Of a DNA stretch of 64,000 nt, positions 36,933 through 46,069 are shown in pieces. The notes under the pieces were generated by a model. The model saw only the letters and a list, made by a program, of their open reading frames with translations, did not search any database and was not told the DNA's origin. Position 1 is the first letter of the stretch, and the number at the start of each line of letters is the position of its first letter. This DNA comes from Bauldia sp965232525 (GTDB taxonomy: Bacteria; Pseudomonadota; Alphaproteobacteria; Rhizobiales; Kaistiaceae). The position numbers and the translations under genes were made by a program. The DNA is taken from the NCBI RefSeq assembly GCF_965232525.1, contig NZ_OZ246980.1:372001-436000 (forward strand). The letters are read 5' to 3'.

Positions 36933-37928
36933 ATGATTACGCAGAGGCACGTTGCGGAGGAAGCGGGGGTATCCCAGGCAACGGTGTCGATCGTGTTGCA
37001 GGGGCGGAGCGATGCATCGATCCCACAGGAGACCGTGGAGCGCGTGCTCGCGGCCGTTGAACGGCTTGGCTACCGCCCCAACCGATATGCGCAGGCGCTC
37101 CGTACGAGCAGGACACGTACGATCGCCTGCCTCGTGCCGGACATCACCAACCCCTTCTACCCGGCCCTCGTCCGTGGTGTTCAGAAAGAAGCTGAGGACC
37201 GGGACTACGATGTGCTGGTCATCAACACGGACGGCACCGAAGAGCGCGAGCGCTACTATGTCGAATGGGCAAGACATGGCCGGGTCGATGGCGTGGTCGG
37301 TGCCTTCTTCCATCTGAGGGTTGATGATTTCCGCCCCCTGATCGGGGAGAATATCGCCCTCGTTCGCATCGAGTCGTCACGCAAGAACGGGGGCGAACTC
37401 CCGATCGACGACATCTTCGTCGACAACCAGAAAGCCGCGGCCGAGATCGGAGAGTTTCTGGTTTCAAAAGGCCACCGCCGGATCGCCATCGTCGCCGGAC
37501 AAGGCGGGCCGCAGCGCGTTCGGGTCGAAGGGTGCCGTGACGCTTTGCAGAACCACGGTATCGAGCCGCTGATCGCTCTGGATGCGTCGTTCACCGAAGA
37601 CGGCGGTGCGCGCGCAGTGGAGCAATTGTTGTCGGGCCCAAGCGTTCCGACAGCCGTATTCGCCGCCAACGACTTGATGGCCATCGGCGCCATGCGGGCG
37701 TTACGCGCCCGTGGCCTGGAGATACCCGGCGACGTGGCAGTCGTCGGTTTCGACGACATCTCCGCAGCGAGCCTCGTCACCCCCGGACTGACGACGGTTG
37801 CTCAGTTCCAGAAGGACATGGGCGCTTATGCCGCTCAGATCCTCATGGATCGCCTCGCCGGAACCCTGACCGGCCCGGGCACAACGCACGAACTTGGATA
37901 CGCCGCAATCATGCGGGCGTCGGCATGA
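36933..37928 (+). CDS. LacI-family regulator of the ADP-ribosylglycohydrolase locus
   Basis: A 331-residue repressor with the LacI helix-turn-helix directly at the N-terminus (MITQRHVAEEAGVSQATVSI) and a PBP-like sensor (TRTIACLVPDITNPFYPALV about residue 60; VFAANDLMAIGAMRALRARG about residue 235). ATG 36933 was chosen over an upstream GTG (36852) because it places the HTH as in other LacI proteins; the ribosome site is weak. It lies 23 bases upstream of the binding protein on the same strand and is probably the first gene of that operon. Confidence 0.9.
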   Translation: MITQRHVAEEAGVSQATVSIVLQGRSDASIPQETVERVLAAVERLGYRPNRYAQALRTSRTRTIACLVPDITNPFYPALVRGVQKEAEDRDYDVLVINTDGTEERERYYVEWARHGRVDGVVGAFFHLRVDDFRPLIGENIALVRIESSRKNGGELPIDDIFVDNQKAAAEIGEFLVSKGHRRIAIVAGQGGPQRVRVEGCRDALQNHGIEPLIALDASFTEDGGARAVEQLLSGPSVPTAVFAANDLMAIGAMRALRARGLEIPGDVAVVGFDDISAASLVTPGLTTVAQFQKDMGAYAAQILMDRLAGTLTGPGTTHELGYAAIMRASA

Positions 37929-37951
37929 CAACGACCAGAGGGAGATGAACC

Positions 37952-39271
37952 ATGCGAAGCATCAAAAACAGGACAGCCATCGCAGGCGCCGCTGCCGCGT
38001 TTCTGGCCAGCACAATGCTGGCAACGGCCGCCGAAGAAGTGACGTGGTGGTATGAGGCCGCAAACCCGGAGCAGCAGGGGCACTTAACCGATTTCCTGAT
38101 CGACGCGTTCAATCAAAACAATCCGGACCATGAGCTGACGATCGACTATCGCGGCGCCGAGCTGACGCGCCAGCTGCGCGTGGCGATGCTCGCCGATAGT
38201 GGCCCTGACGTGGTCATGACGCCGGGCCCCGCCTATGTCGCCACCATGGCCCAAGCCGGTCAGCTGATGTCACTCGATGATCTGGCGGACGAACTGGGCT
38301 GGAATGACCGCCTGCTTGAGGTCTTCCTCGACCTTGGCCGCTACGAAGGCCAGCTTTACGCGCTGCCCAAAACGTATGAAACGCTTGGGCTTTTCCACAA
38401 CAAGCAGATGTTCGAAGAGAATGGCTGGGAGACGCCAAGCACCATCGCCGAACTGGAGGCGATCGCCGATGATGCGCTGGCAAAGGGCATCATCCCGTTT
38501 GGCGCCGGCAACTCCAACTGGCAGGGCGCTAATGAATGGCACGTGACAATGGTGATGAATTCGATCGCCGGTCCGGACAATGTCTATAAGGCGCTGACGG
38601 GGGAGATCCCTTGGACGTCGGAGCCGTTCGTCGAAGCGATCGAAACCCTGCAACGATGGTGGGACGCGGGCTATTTCGGTGAGGATTATCTTTCCACCCA
38701 CACCGAAGAAGCGTTCGCCATGATCGCCGACGGCCGTGCGGCGATGTCGCCGGTCGGTACATGGGCCTTCCAGTTCGCGCCGACTTACTTCGAAGGCATG
38801 GAAGATCAGATCGCCTTTTCTGGCTTCCCGTCGGCTGACGGTGTGCCTTATCCGGTCTACCCCCTGGGTATCGGCACGACGCTGTCGATCGCGGCGGCCG
38901 CAGAGAACCCCGACGGCGCGGCCGCAGTGCTTGATTACGTTTTCGGCGAGGAGTTCTACACCAACATCAATACGGTCTGGCAGGCGGAGTGGAACACGCC
39001 ATTGCGCGATCTCAGCGCCGTGTCGCTGGGTGATGAGGTCCTGCCCCAATACACCGACGCCATGGCGGAACTCGCGACAACCGTCGATGAGACGAAATAT
39101 GGGTACACTAGCTGGACCTTCCTGCCACCGGCCACGAACAACTACCTGATCGGCGGGATCGAAGAAGTCTGGTTCGGGCGGGTAACGCCCGAGGAGTACC
39201 TTCAGCAGCTCGACGACACGTTCCAGCAGGAACTGACGGAAGGCAAAGTGCCGGCGATTCCACCACGCTGA
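37952..39271 (+). CDS. Carbohydrate ABC substrate-binding protein, family 1
   Basis: A 439-residue periplasmic binding protein with signal AIAGAAAAFLASTMLATAA (cleavage near residue 28) and the SBP_bac_1 fold: VTWWYEAANPEQQ at the mature start, DSGPDVVMTPGPAYVATMAQ about residue 88, YALPKTYETLGLFHNKQMFE about residue 132, and SPVGTWAFQFAP about residue 265. A GAGGGAGATG ribosome site precedes ATG. It feeds the permeases that follow. The carbohydrate is unknown; the downstream enzyme is an ADP-ribosylglycohydrolase homologue, so a ribosyl compound is conceivable. Confidence 0.92.
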   Translation: MRSIKNRTAIAGAAAAFLASTMLATAAEEVTWWYEAANPEQQGHLTDFLIDAFNQNNPDHELTIDYRGAELTRQLRVAMLADSGPDVVMTPGPAYVATMAQAGQLMSLDDLADELGWNDRLLEVFLDLGRYEGQLYALPKTYETLGLFHNKQMFEENGWETPSTIAELEAIADDALAKGIIPFGAGNSNWQGANEWHVTMVMNSIAGPDNVYKALTGEIPWTSEPFVEAIETLQRWWDAGYFGEDYLSTHTEEAFAMIADGRAAMSPVGTWAFQFAPTYFEGMEDQIAFSGFPSADGVPYPVYPLGIGTTLSIAAAAENPDGAAAVLDYVFGEEFYTNINTVWQAEWNTPLRDLSAVSLGDEVLPQYTDAMAELATTVDETKYGYTSWTFLPPATNNYLIGGIEEVWFGRVTPEEYLQQLDDTFQQELTEGKVPAIPPR

Positions 39272-39298
39272 TCGCCGCCAAACGACGATTTCAAAGAA

Positions 39299-39324
39299 CG
39301 GGCGAAGCGGGACCGCTTCGCCCG
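39299..39324 (+). other. Intercistronic hairpin after the binding-protein gene
   Basis: CGGGCGAAGCGG and CCGCTTCGCCCG form a perfect 12-pair stem separated by 2 bases, starting 28 bases after the binding-protein stop and ending 14 bases before the permease start. No T run follows. A role in differential expression is likely. Confidence 0.7.
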
Positions 39325-39338
39325 ACATCGAGACACAC

Positions 39339-40184
39339 ATGAACCGGCTTTTTCTACTGCCGACCATGGCCATCAACATGGCCGTCATCCTGGTGCCCGC
39401 GTGCCTGACGGTGGCGTTGGCCTTCTTCCGGTGGGACGGAATTACCGATCCGGTCTTTGTCGGCCTGGGCAATTTCCGCGCGCTCGGAGACGACCGCGTG
39501 TTCTGGATTGCGCTGCGCAACAACATCATATGGACGGTCATCTTCCTGACGATCCCGATCGCCGTCGGGCTTCTCGTCGCATCGATGATGTTGACCATCC
39601 GGCGTGGGCGAACCGCGTTTCAGTTAATCTTCTTTCTCCCGGTGATCATCGCGACCGTGATCACCGCCCGAGTTTGGGAAGGGATGATTTTCCACCCCAC
39701 CAATGGATTGTTCGGCTGGCTTGGCGGTCTTGGCATCGATCTGCAAAACCCGCTCGCGCGACCATCGACAGCGCTCTATGGCGTCGCAGCGGTCGATCTT
39801 TGGCATTGGTGGGGATTTCTTGCCGTCGTCTTTTTCGCCGCTCTGCGCCAGGTTCCCGACGAACTGATCGAAGCCGCCCAACTCGACGGTGCTAACTTCT
39901 TTCAGAACCTCCGCTATGTGTTGCTGCCTGCGATCATGCCGACGATCGCGCTTATGGCGATCATGACGGTGATCTGGTCGTTCCTGGTTTTTGACTTCAT
40001 CTTCATCCTGACCGAAGGCGGCCCTGCCTTCTCCAGCGAGGTCTTAGCTACGTATGCCTACAGGAAGGCGTTCTTCGATCTGCAAGTTGGGCAGGCCGCT
40101 GCGGCGGCGCTCATCATCAGCCTCTTCGGCATCGTCGCCACCGTCTTCTACATTCGCGTTCAGGCGCGGGAAGGTCATCTGTGA
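39339..40184 (+). CDS. Carbohydrate ABC permease (MalF/UgpA type)
   Basis: A 281-residue permease with six membrane segments starting at FLLPTMAINMAVILVPACL. The EAA loop is LIEAAQLDGANFFQNLRYVL about residue 178. It lacks the long N-terminal tail of many MalF proteins. The ATG at 39339 follows a stable hairpin and has no good ribosome site. Its end overlaps the second permease start by 4 bases. Confidence 0.92.
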   Translation: MNRLFLLPTMAINMAVILVPACLTVALAFFRWDGITDPVFVGLGNFRALGDDRVFWIALRNNIIWTVIFLTIPIAVGLLVASMMLTIRRGRTAFQLIFFLPVIIATVITARVWEGMIFHPTNGLFGWLGGLGIDLQNPLARPSTALYGVAAVDLWHWWGFLAVVFFAALRQVPDELIEAAQLDGANFFQNLRYVLLPAIMPTIALMAIMTVIWSFLVFDFIFILTEGGPAFSSEVLATYAYRKAFFDLQVGQAAAAALIISLFGIVATVFYIRVQAREGHL

Positions 40185-41014
40185 ACGCCGTCGAAAACCG
40201 GGCGGGGTACAACGTCACCTACATCCTGCTGGGCATCGCGGCGTTCAGCGCGCTGTTCCCTATCGCGCTGATGCTGCTCAACTCGGTCAAATCCGCGCCG
40301 GAGATCGTTCAGAACCCGCTGGCGATGCCACAGGAGTTTCTCTGGGACAACTTTGTCCGAGCGTGGCGTGACGCCGGCTTCACGCAAGCCTTCTTCAACT
40401 CGGCGGTCCTGTCGATCACCAGCATCGTGCTGGTCTGCGCGACCGGATCGATGACAGCCTATGTGCTGGCCCGCAGGAAGGTGAAGCGCTGGCGGCTGAT
40501 CACGGGATACCTTCTGGCAACATCGACAGCGCCGATCCAGCTTTATCTGTTTCCACTCTATTTTGGTTTTGCCACGTTCGGCTTGATCAACAACGTTTTC
40601 GCTGTGGCGCTGATCTACTGCGCGATCTTCAGCCCGTTCTCGATCATGCTGATGCGCACCTATTTCCTGGCAATTCCAAGGGAGCTGGAAGAAGCCGCTG
40701 TCATCGACGGCGCCAACAGCTGGCAGGTTTTCAGACAGGTCATGCTGCCGATCGTTTGGCCCGGCATCCTGACCGTCGCGCTGATTGTCGGCCTCTACAC
40801 CTGGAATGAATTCCTGATCGCGACGACCTTCCTGCCGCGCGAACAGGCGCGCACGGCGATCGTCTCATTCTTCCTGTTGTCAGGCCAATACGTCACCGAT
40901 TGGGGGCAGCTGATGGCCGGCGCGACCATGATCGTGTTGCCGGTTGTGGTTTTGTTCGTCTTCCTCCAGCGCCACTTCATCGAGGGCATGACCGGGGGAT
41001 CCGTAAAGGGATGA
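40181..41014 (+). CDS. Carbohydrate ABC permease (MalG/UgpE type)
   Basis: A 277-residue permease with six membrane segments; EAA loop ELEEAAVIDGANSWQVFRQV near residue 170 and the C-terminal FLQRHFIEGMTGGSVKG typical of MalG-type proteins. The start is GTG at 40181, overlapping the MalF-type stop. It completes the channel of this importer. No ATPase gene follows; the next gene is the ADP-ribosylglycohydrolase homologue 41 bases downstream. Confidence 0.93.
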   Translation: MNAVENRAGYNVTYILLGIAAFSALFPIALMLLNSVKSAPEIVQNPLAMPQEFLWDNFVRAWRDAGFTQAFFNSAVLSITSIVLVCATGSMTAYVLARRKVKRWRLITGYLLATSTAPIQLYLFPLYFGFATFGLINNVFAVALIYCAIFSPFSIMLMRTYFLAIPRELEEAAVIDGANSWQVFRQVMLPIVWPGILTVALIVGLYTWNEFLIATTFLPREQARTAIVSFFLLSGQYVTDWGQLMAGATMIVLPVVVLFVFLQRHFIEGMTGGSVKG

Positions 41015-41055
41015 AGGCCGGCAATCCGGCTGATGAAAGAGGGTGAGCGAAAGCC

Positions 41056-43164
41056 GTGGCCATACCGAACGACTACATTGAACGGGTCTATGCCGGCGTC
41101 CTGGGCAAGCTGATTGGCGTCTATCTGGGGCGGCCTTTCGAGCAGTGGTCCTATCAGCGGATCATGGAGGAGCTCGGTCCGATCGAGTACTACGTCCACG
41201 AAAAGCTCAACCAGCCGCTTGTGGTCACCGACGATGACGTTGCCGGGACCTTTACCTTCATTCGGGCCCTCGAGGACAACGGCGTCTCGCCCGACATAAC
41301 CGCCGAGCAGATCGGCAAGGCCTGGCTTAACTACATCATCGAGGAACGCTCGATCCTCTGGTGGGGTGGCGCCGGCAACTCAACCGAGCACACCGCTTGG
41401 CTCAATCTCGATCGCGGCATACCGGCGCCGCAAAGCGGGTCGATCGCGCAGAACGGCCGGACCGTGGCCGAGCAGATCGGTGCGCAGATCTTCATCGACG
41501 GATGGGCGATGGTCGCGCCCGGTCAGCCAAAACTTGCAGCCAAACTCGCCGAGCAGGCCGGTAAGGTCAGTCACGATGGTGAAGCGGTTCACGCGGCCAT
41601 GCTGTGGGCGGCCATGGAAGCCGAGGCGTTTGTCTCAAAGGATGTCGGCCATTTGATCGAAACGGGGCTGTCCGTCATTCCCGGCAACAGCCTGATTGCG
41701 CGGTTGATCGGCGAAATCCGGCAATGGCAAGCCGAATACGAGGATTGGCGCGATACCCGTCAGAAGATTGAGGACCATCACGGTTACGCCAAATACCCCG
41801 GTAATTGCCACGTCGTGCCGAACCATGCACTGATGATCATGTCGCTGCTCTATGCGCCGCATGACTTCCATCGCGGCCAGATGATCATCAATACGTCCGG
41901 GTGGGATACGGACTGCAACGCCGGCAACCTCGGCTGTCTGCAGGGGATCATGTTGGGGCTCGACGGCATCGACAACGGTCCCGACTGGCGCGGTCCGATC
42001 GCCGATCGAATGCTGATCTCATCGGCCGACGGCGGCAACGGCATCACCGATGCCGTCCGGCAGACATACTATTTGGCGGGACTTGGACGCGGTCTCGCCG
42101 GCGCAAAGAGTCCTTCGAAACCCAAGAACGGCGCCCGCTTCCATTTTTCGTTGCCGGGAAGCCGCCAAGGCTTTGTGGTTCAGAGCGGTGAGCCAAATGG
42201 TGCCATCGCCCATCTCGACAACGTCACATTCGAGAGCGGGCGCGCGCTTGAACTGCGGTTTGACCATCTTGCGACCGGCCAGGCAGTGGCGGCGACCACG
42301 CCGACGTTCCAACCGCGCGATGTGGTCGACATGCGTACCTACGATCTGATGGCGACGCCGTTGCTTTATCCCGGCCAGACCATCAAGGCGCGCGTCATTG
42401 CCGGCGCGGAAAACTCAGGGCCCATCGATGTCGCACTGCGGCTGCGGCAGCACGAGCCTGGCGGCACGCTCAAAGACATTGACGGCGAGCCGCACGCACT
42501 CGCCCCAGGTGAAGATACAATCCTGGAATGGACTGTCCCAGATATCGGCAGCATGCCGATCGGTGAGGTCGGCGTTTCGGTCCATTCGCGCGACCGCCGG
42601 GCCGACGGCGCGGTCGTCTTGGATTATCTGACATGGAGCGGCACGCCTCATATCGCGTTGACCCGGCCCGAGGGCAATTGCGATTTCTGGTATCGCGCCT
42701 GGGTCAACGATACCGACATCTTTTCACGGCGGTTTCCGCAGAGCTTCCGCATCTCCCACGGTCGGGGCACCGGCAAGATCACCTATGGTACACGCGATTG
42801 GACCGACTATTCGGTCTCCGCAGACCTGATCATCCACTCGGGCGAAGATGCCGGCCTGATCGTGCGCAGTCAGGGACGGCGGCGCTACTACGCGGCTCGG
42901 CTCACGCGCGACGATCGCTTCCAGATCGTTCGCGTGTACGACGGCGATGAGCAAATTGTGGCGGACAGCCCCCTCACCCGCCCGCTCGAAGACATACTCA
43001 CAATGACCGTGACGGCGGGCGGCAATGTTGTGCGTGCCGAGGTCGGCAACAACTCCATTGAAGCGGTGGACGAGTCGCAGGATGCGCTTGCCGACGGCGG
43101 CATCGGCTTGATGGTCACGGAAGGCGCCGTTTCAGCGGAGATCATTTCGGTCAGACCCCTCTAG
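41056..43164 (+). CDS. ADP-ribosylglycohydrolase-family enzyme with C-terminal beta-sandwich
   Basis: A 702-residue protein. Residues 1 to about 330 form an ADP-ribosylglycohydrolase (DraG/ARH) domain: Thr58-Asp59-Asp60-Asp61 (VVTDDDVAG) and the later SGWDTDCNAGNLG block supply the metal ligands. About 340-540 looks beta-rich and unassigned. The last about 150 residues (from about FRISHGRG) resemble a LamG/DUF1080-like carbohydrate-binding sandwich. No signal peptide is seen, so it acts in the cytoplasm. The start is GTG 41056 with a GAGGGTGAG site. It is the last gene of a sugar importer operon, so it probably cleaves an N- or O-glycosidic bond in the imported compound rather than removing ADP-ribose from proteins. 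Confidence 0.85.
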   Translation: MAIPNDYIERVYAGVLGKLIGVYLGRPFEQWSYQRIMEELGPIEYYVHEKLNQPLVVTDDDVAGTFTFIRALEDNGVSPDITAEQIGKAWLNYIIEERSILWWGGAGNSTEHTAWLNLDRGIPAPQSGSIAQNGRTVAEQIGAQIFIDGWAMVAPGQPKLAAKLAEQAGKVSHDGEAVHAAMLWAAMEAEAFVSKDVGHLIETGLSVIPGNSLIARLIGEIRQWQAEYEDWRDTRQKIEDHHGYAKYPGNCHVVPNHALMIMSLLYAPHDFHRGQMIINTSGWDTDCNAGNLGCLQGIMLGLDGIDNGPDWRGPIADRMLISSADGGNGITDAVRQTYYLAGLGRGLAGAKSPSKPKNGARFHFSLPGSRQGFVVQSGEPNGAIAHLDNVTFESGRALELRFDHLATGQAVAATTPTFQPRDVVDMRTYDLMATPLLYPGQTIKARVIAGAENSGPIDVALRLRQHEPGGTLKDIDGEPHALAPGEDTILEWTVPDIGSMPIGEVGVSVHSRDRRADGAVVLDYLTWSGTPHIALTRPEGNCDFWYRAWVNDTDIFSRRFPQSFRISHGRGTGKITYGTRDWTDYSVSADLIIHSGEDAGLIVRSQGRRRYYAARLTRDDRFQIVRVYDGDEQIVADSPLTRPLEDILTMTVTAGGNVVRAEVGNNSIEAVDESQDALADGGIGLMVTEGAVSAEIISVRPL

Positions 43165-43347
43165 CGGTTTGATCAGTGCTTGCGAAGAATGTCCTGGCGG
43201 AGTGAGAGAAACCGAGATCCAACATTCTCCAATGTAGACGTGTTCGCTGGCGGAGGACGCCATAGACAGGCGCTGTCGCTGACGCTCGTCGTTGGCCTAG
43301 GATGATTGCGTGGCGGCGCCGCTCACCTCGGCAGAGACCAATACCCG

Positions 43348-45150
43348 CTAGGAATCAAAACGCTCGACTATGTGCCCCGGTCCCACTTCAGCGTAAGCAA
43401 TCGGGCGCGGCTGTTGTCCGAACGGATGGATTGGGCTCTTCGACGGTGCCGACGGCAGGACTCGCCGTCGATTGCGCCTCTGTGCCGGGTCTGCAATGGG
43501 CACGGCATCCAGAAGCTGACGGGTGTAGGGGTGCTGCGGCGCCTCGAACACTGCGCGGCGGGGTCCGAGTTCCACAATGCGCCCCTGACGCATGACCGCC
43601 ACCCGATGCGCAATCCGCTCGACGACCGCCATGTCGTGCGAGATGAAGAGATACGAGATTCCCAGCCGCTCCTGCAACGCGATCAGCAGGTCCAGGACCT
43701 GAGCTTGGATCGAAACGTCGAGTGCGGAGACCGGCTCGTCGGCGACGATCAGGTCCGGCGAGAGCGAAAGCGCACGGGCGATACACAGCCGCTGGCGCTG
43801 GCCGCCGGAGAACTCGTGCGGAAACTGTTCCAGGCAGTCCGGAGACAGACCGACATGGGCAATCAAATCTTCCACGCTTGCGCGGAGCTCGGCCTCGTCG
43901 GCGTGGCCGTGAATGCGCACGGGATCGGCGATTTGATCGTAGACCTGACGGCGTGGGTTCATCGAGGCATAGGGGTCCTGAAATACGATCTGCATCCGGG
44001 CTCGGACCTTACGCATCGGCTCGGGCTCGAGGCGGGTCAGGTCTTGGCCATCGAGGCGAACGCTCCCGGAGGTCGGTTCGACGAGCCGCAGGATCGAGCG
44101 GGCGAGCGTCGACTTGCCGGAGCCGCTCTCGCCGACGAGAGCAAGGGTCTGACCGGTGGCGATGTCGAAGGAGGCCATCTCGACCGCGTGGATCTCGGCG
44201 GTCTTGCGGCGCAAAAGGCCGGTGCGAACCGGAAAGCGGGTGACGAGATCGCGGACCTCGACGAGAGGCGCCGGGTTGCCGTTGACGGGACGGGACGGCG
44301 CGTCAGTAGGCGTGGCAAAGTACCGGGGCGAGTCCGTTCCGGCCAGAGCGCCGAGCCGCGGCGCTGCTGCCAGCAGCGCTTGGGTATAGGGCTGACGCGG
44401 CGCCGCAAAAAGGTCGGCCACGGGCGCCTCTTCGACCTTCTCGCCGGCGCGCATGACCACCACGCGGTCGGCGATCTCAGCCACCACCGCCATGTCATGG
44501 GTGATAAACAAAAGCGCGGCACCCGTCTCTGCCTGCAGTTCGCGCATCAGATCGAGGATCTGCGCCTGGATCGTGACGTCGAGCGCTGTGGTAGGCTCGT
44601 CGGCGATCAGCAGCTTCGGCGCGCAGGCGAGGGCGATGGCGAGCATCACCCGCTGTCGCTGCCCGCCTGAAAGTTCGTGCGGGTAGCGACCCATTTGGCG
44701 CTCCGGGTCGGCCAGGCGGACACGGTCGAGGAGCTCTGTGGCGCGCGTCCGGGCGTCGCGCCCGCTTGTGCCACGGTGCAACCGCAAGGGTTCCATGATT
44801 TGCTCACCGATGGTGTAGATCGGATTGAGCGAGGTCATCGGCTCCTGAAAAATCATCGCCATGGCATTACCGCGCAAGGCGGCAATCTCAGTGGCGTTGT
44901 GTGTCGTGAGGTCTACCGGTCCCGCGCCGGTGTCGAACATCAATTGCCCGGCGAGAATCCGGCCGCCACCATACTCTACGAGGCGCATGATGCTCAGTGC
45001 GGTGACCGACTTGCCGGACCCGCTCTCGCCCACGAGCGCGACGACTTCGCCAGGATCGATCGCAAAACTCATGTCCTGGACGGCAATCACAGGATTCGGA
45101 TCGGCACCGAAACCAACACGCAGGCCCTCGACCGAAAGCAGCGGGCTCAC
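43348..45150 (-). CDS. Double ABC ATPase of a Dpp-type importer (GsiA/YejF-like)
   Basis: A 600-residue fusion of the two ATPases that are separate in the 33583-35525 locus. The first half has GESGSGKSV, signature LSGGQRQRVMLAIA and LLIADEPTTALD; the second half GESGSGKSTLA, signature FSGGQRQRLCIARAL and LIVADEPVSALD. The C-terminal tail after residue 545 is unusually basic and proline-rich. It overlaps the permease gene upstream by 4 bases and is the last gene of the operon 50341-43348. It energises the permeases at 45147 and 46070. Confidence 0.93.
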   Translation of the reverse strand: MSPLLSVEGLRVGFGADPNPVIAVQDMSFAIDPGEVVALVGESGSGKSVTALSIMRLVEYGGGRILAGQLMFDTGAGPVDLTTHNATEIAALRGNAMAMIFQEPMTSLNPIYTIGEQIMEPLRLHRGTSGRDARTRATELLDRVRLADPERQMGRYPHELSGGQRQRVMLAIALACAPKLLIADEPTTALDVTIQAQILDLMRELQAETGAALLFITHDMAVVAEIADRVVVMRAGEKVEEAPVADLFAAPRQPYTQALLAAAPRLGALAGTDSPRYFATPTDAPSRPVNGNPAPLVEVRDLVTRFPVRTGLLRRKTAEIHAVEMASFDIATGQTLALVGESGSGKSTLARSILRLVEPTSGSVRLDGQDLTRLEPEPMRKVRARMQIVFQDPYASMNPRRQVYDQIADPVRIHGHADEAELRASVEDLIAHVGLSPDCLEQFPHEFSGGQRQRLCIARALSLSPDLIVADEPVSALDVSIQAQVLDLLIALQERLGISYLFISHDMAVVERIAHRVAVMRQGRIVELGPRRAVFEAPQHPYTRQLLDAVPIADPAQRRNRRRVLPSAPSKSPIHPFGQQPRPIAYAEVGPGHIVERFDS

Positions 45151-46067
45151 CGCCGCCGCCCCTCGCGCAGGCGCACGTCAAAAACGTCACGCAACCAATC
45201 GCCGATCAACTGGATCATCAGCGTCACGATCAGAATCAGGAAAACCGGGCTCAGTGCCGTCCACCACGCGAGTGCCAGATCGTTGCGATTGTCGCCAACC
45301 ATCCGCCCCAGTGACGGCGTCGGCGGCTGCACACCCAGGCCGAGGAACGAAAGCGACGCTTCGAGCAGCAGGATCGCGGGGAAGTTCAGGGTGAACAGAA
45401 CCGTGAGGATAGCGACGAGATTTGGCAGGACTTCTCGGATCGCCACCCGTCGATGGGTCGCGCCCCCGGCATAGGCAGCCTCCACGAACGGGCGCGCCCG
45501 GATGGCGATCACCTGTGCTCGGACGACGCGCGCGTAAGTTTCCCACCCGGCGATGCCAAGAAGCGCGATGAGCACCCACATATCGGTACCAAGCGCGGCG
45601 ATGGCGACCAGTGTCATCAGAAGAAACGGGATCGCGATCTGGACATCGACCACGGTCGAGACCAGCCGGTCCCAGAAACCGCCGACGAAGCCAGCGAGCA
45701 TGCCGAGCGCCGTGCCAATGATTCCGCCGATCACCACACCGAGGACAGCGAGGCCGACGCTCACCCTGAGCCCGTAAACCAAACGAGAGAGCATGTCGCG
45801 CCCGAGCTTGTCGGTGCCGAGCAGATGATCGGGGTCGCCGCCGGCGATCCAACTCGGCGCCCTCAACGAATTGAGGATGCTGGTCTTGTTGGGATCGTAG
45901 GGTGCGATCCAAGGCGCGAAGATCGCCACGGCGAAGACCGCAATCATGCCGAGCAAACAGATTTTAACAGTCAAAGGAGCCGCGCGCAGGTTTCGTGCCA
46001 AGCGCCAACGTTCATGCACCGGAACCGATGGCGCGGCTTCAGCGGATTGGCGGACCGCATCTGTCAA
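45147..46067 (-). CDS. Dpp-type ABC permease (DppC)
   Basis: A 306-residue permease with a cytoplasmic leader and six membrane segments. Conserved blocks are LLGTDKLGRDMLSRLVYGLR about residue 83 and the EAA loop ARPFVEAAYAGGATHRRVAI about residue 194, then LLLEASLSFLGLGVQPP. The start appears to be TTG at 46067, preceded by a purine-rich GGGGGC stretch; no in-frame ATG exists before the first membrane segment. It follows the DppB-type gene after 2 bases. Confidence 0.9.
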   Translation of the reverse strand: MTDAVRQSAEAAPSVPVHERWRLARNLRAAPLTVKICLLGMIAVFAVAIFAPWIAPYDPNKTSILNSLRAPSWIAGGDPDHLLGTDKLGRDMLSRLVYGLRVSVGLAVLGVVIGGIIGTALGMLAGFVGGFWDRLVSTVVDVQIAIPFLLMTLVAIAALGTDMWVLIALLGIAGWETYARVVRAQVIAIRARPFVEAAYAGGATHRRVAIREVLPNLVAILTVLFTLNFPAILLLEASLSFLGLGVQPPTPSLGRMVGDNRNDLALAWWTALSPVFLILIVTLMIQLIGDWLRDVFDVRLREGRRR

Positions 46068-46069
46068 AC

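Noticed and set aside
38270..39598. 442-residue minus-strand frame opposite the sugar-binding protein
   Set aside because: It spans the end of one real gene, a hairpin and the start of the next; no motif supports it.
43306..44670. 454-residue plus-strand frame opposite the double ATPase
   Set aside because: Antisense of conserved Walker and signature regions, so its apparent regularity is a mirror of those.
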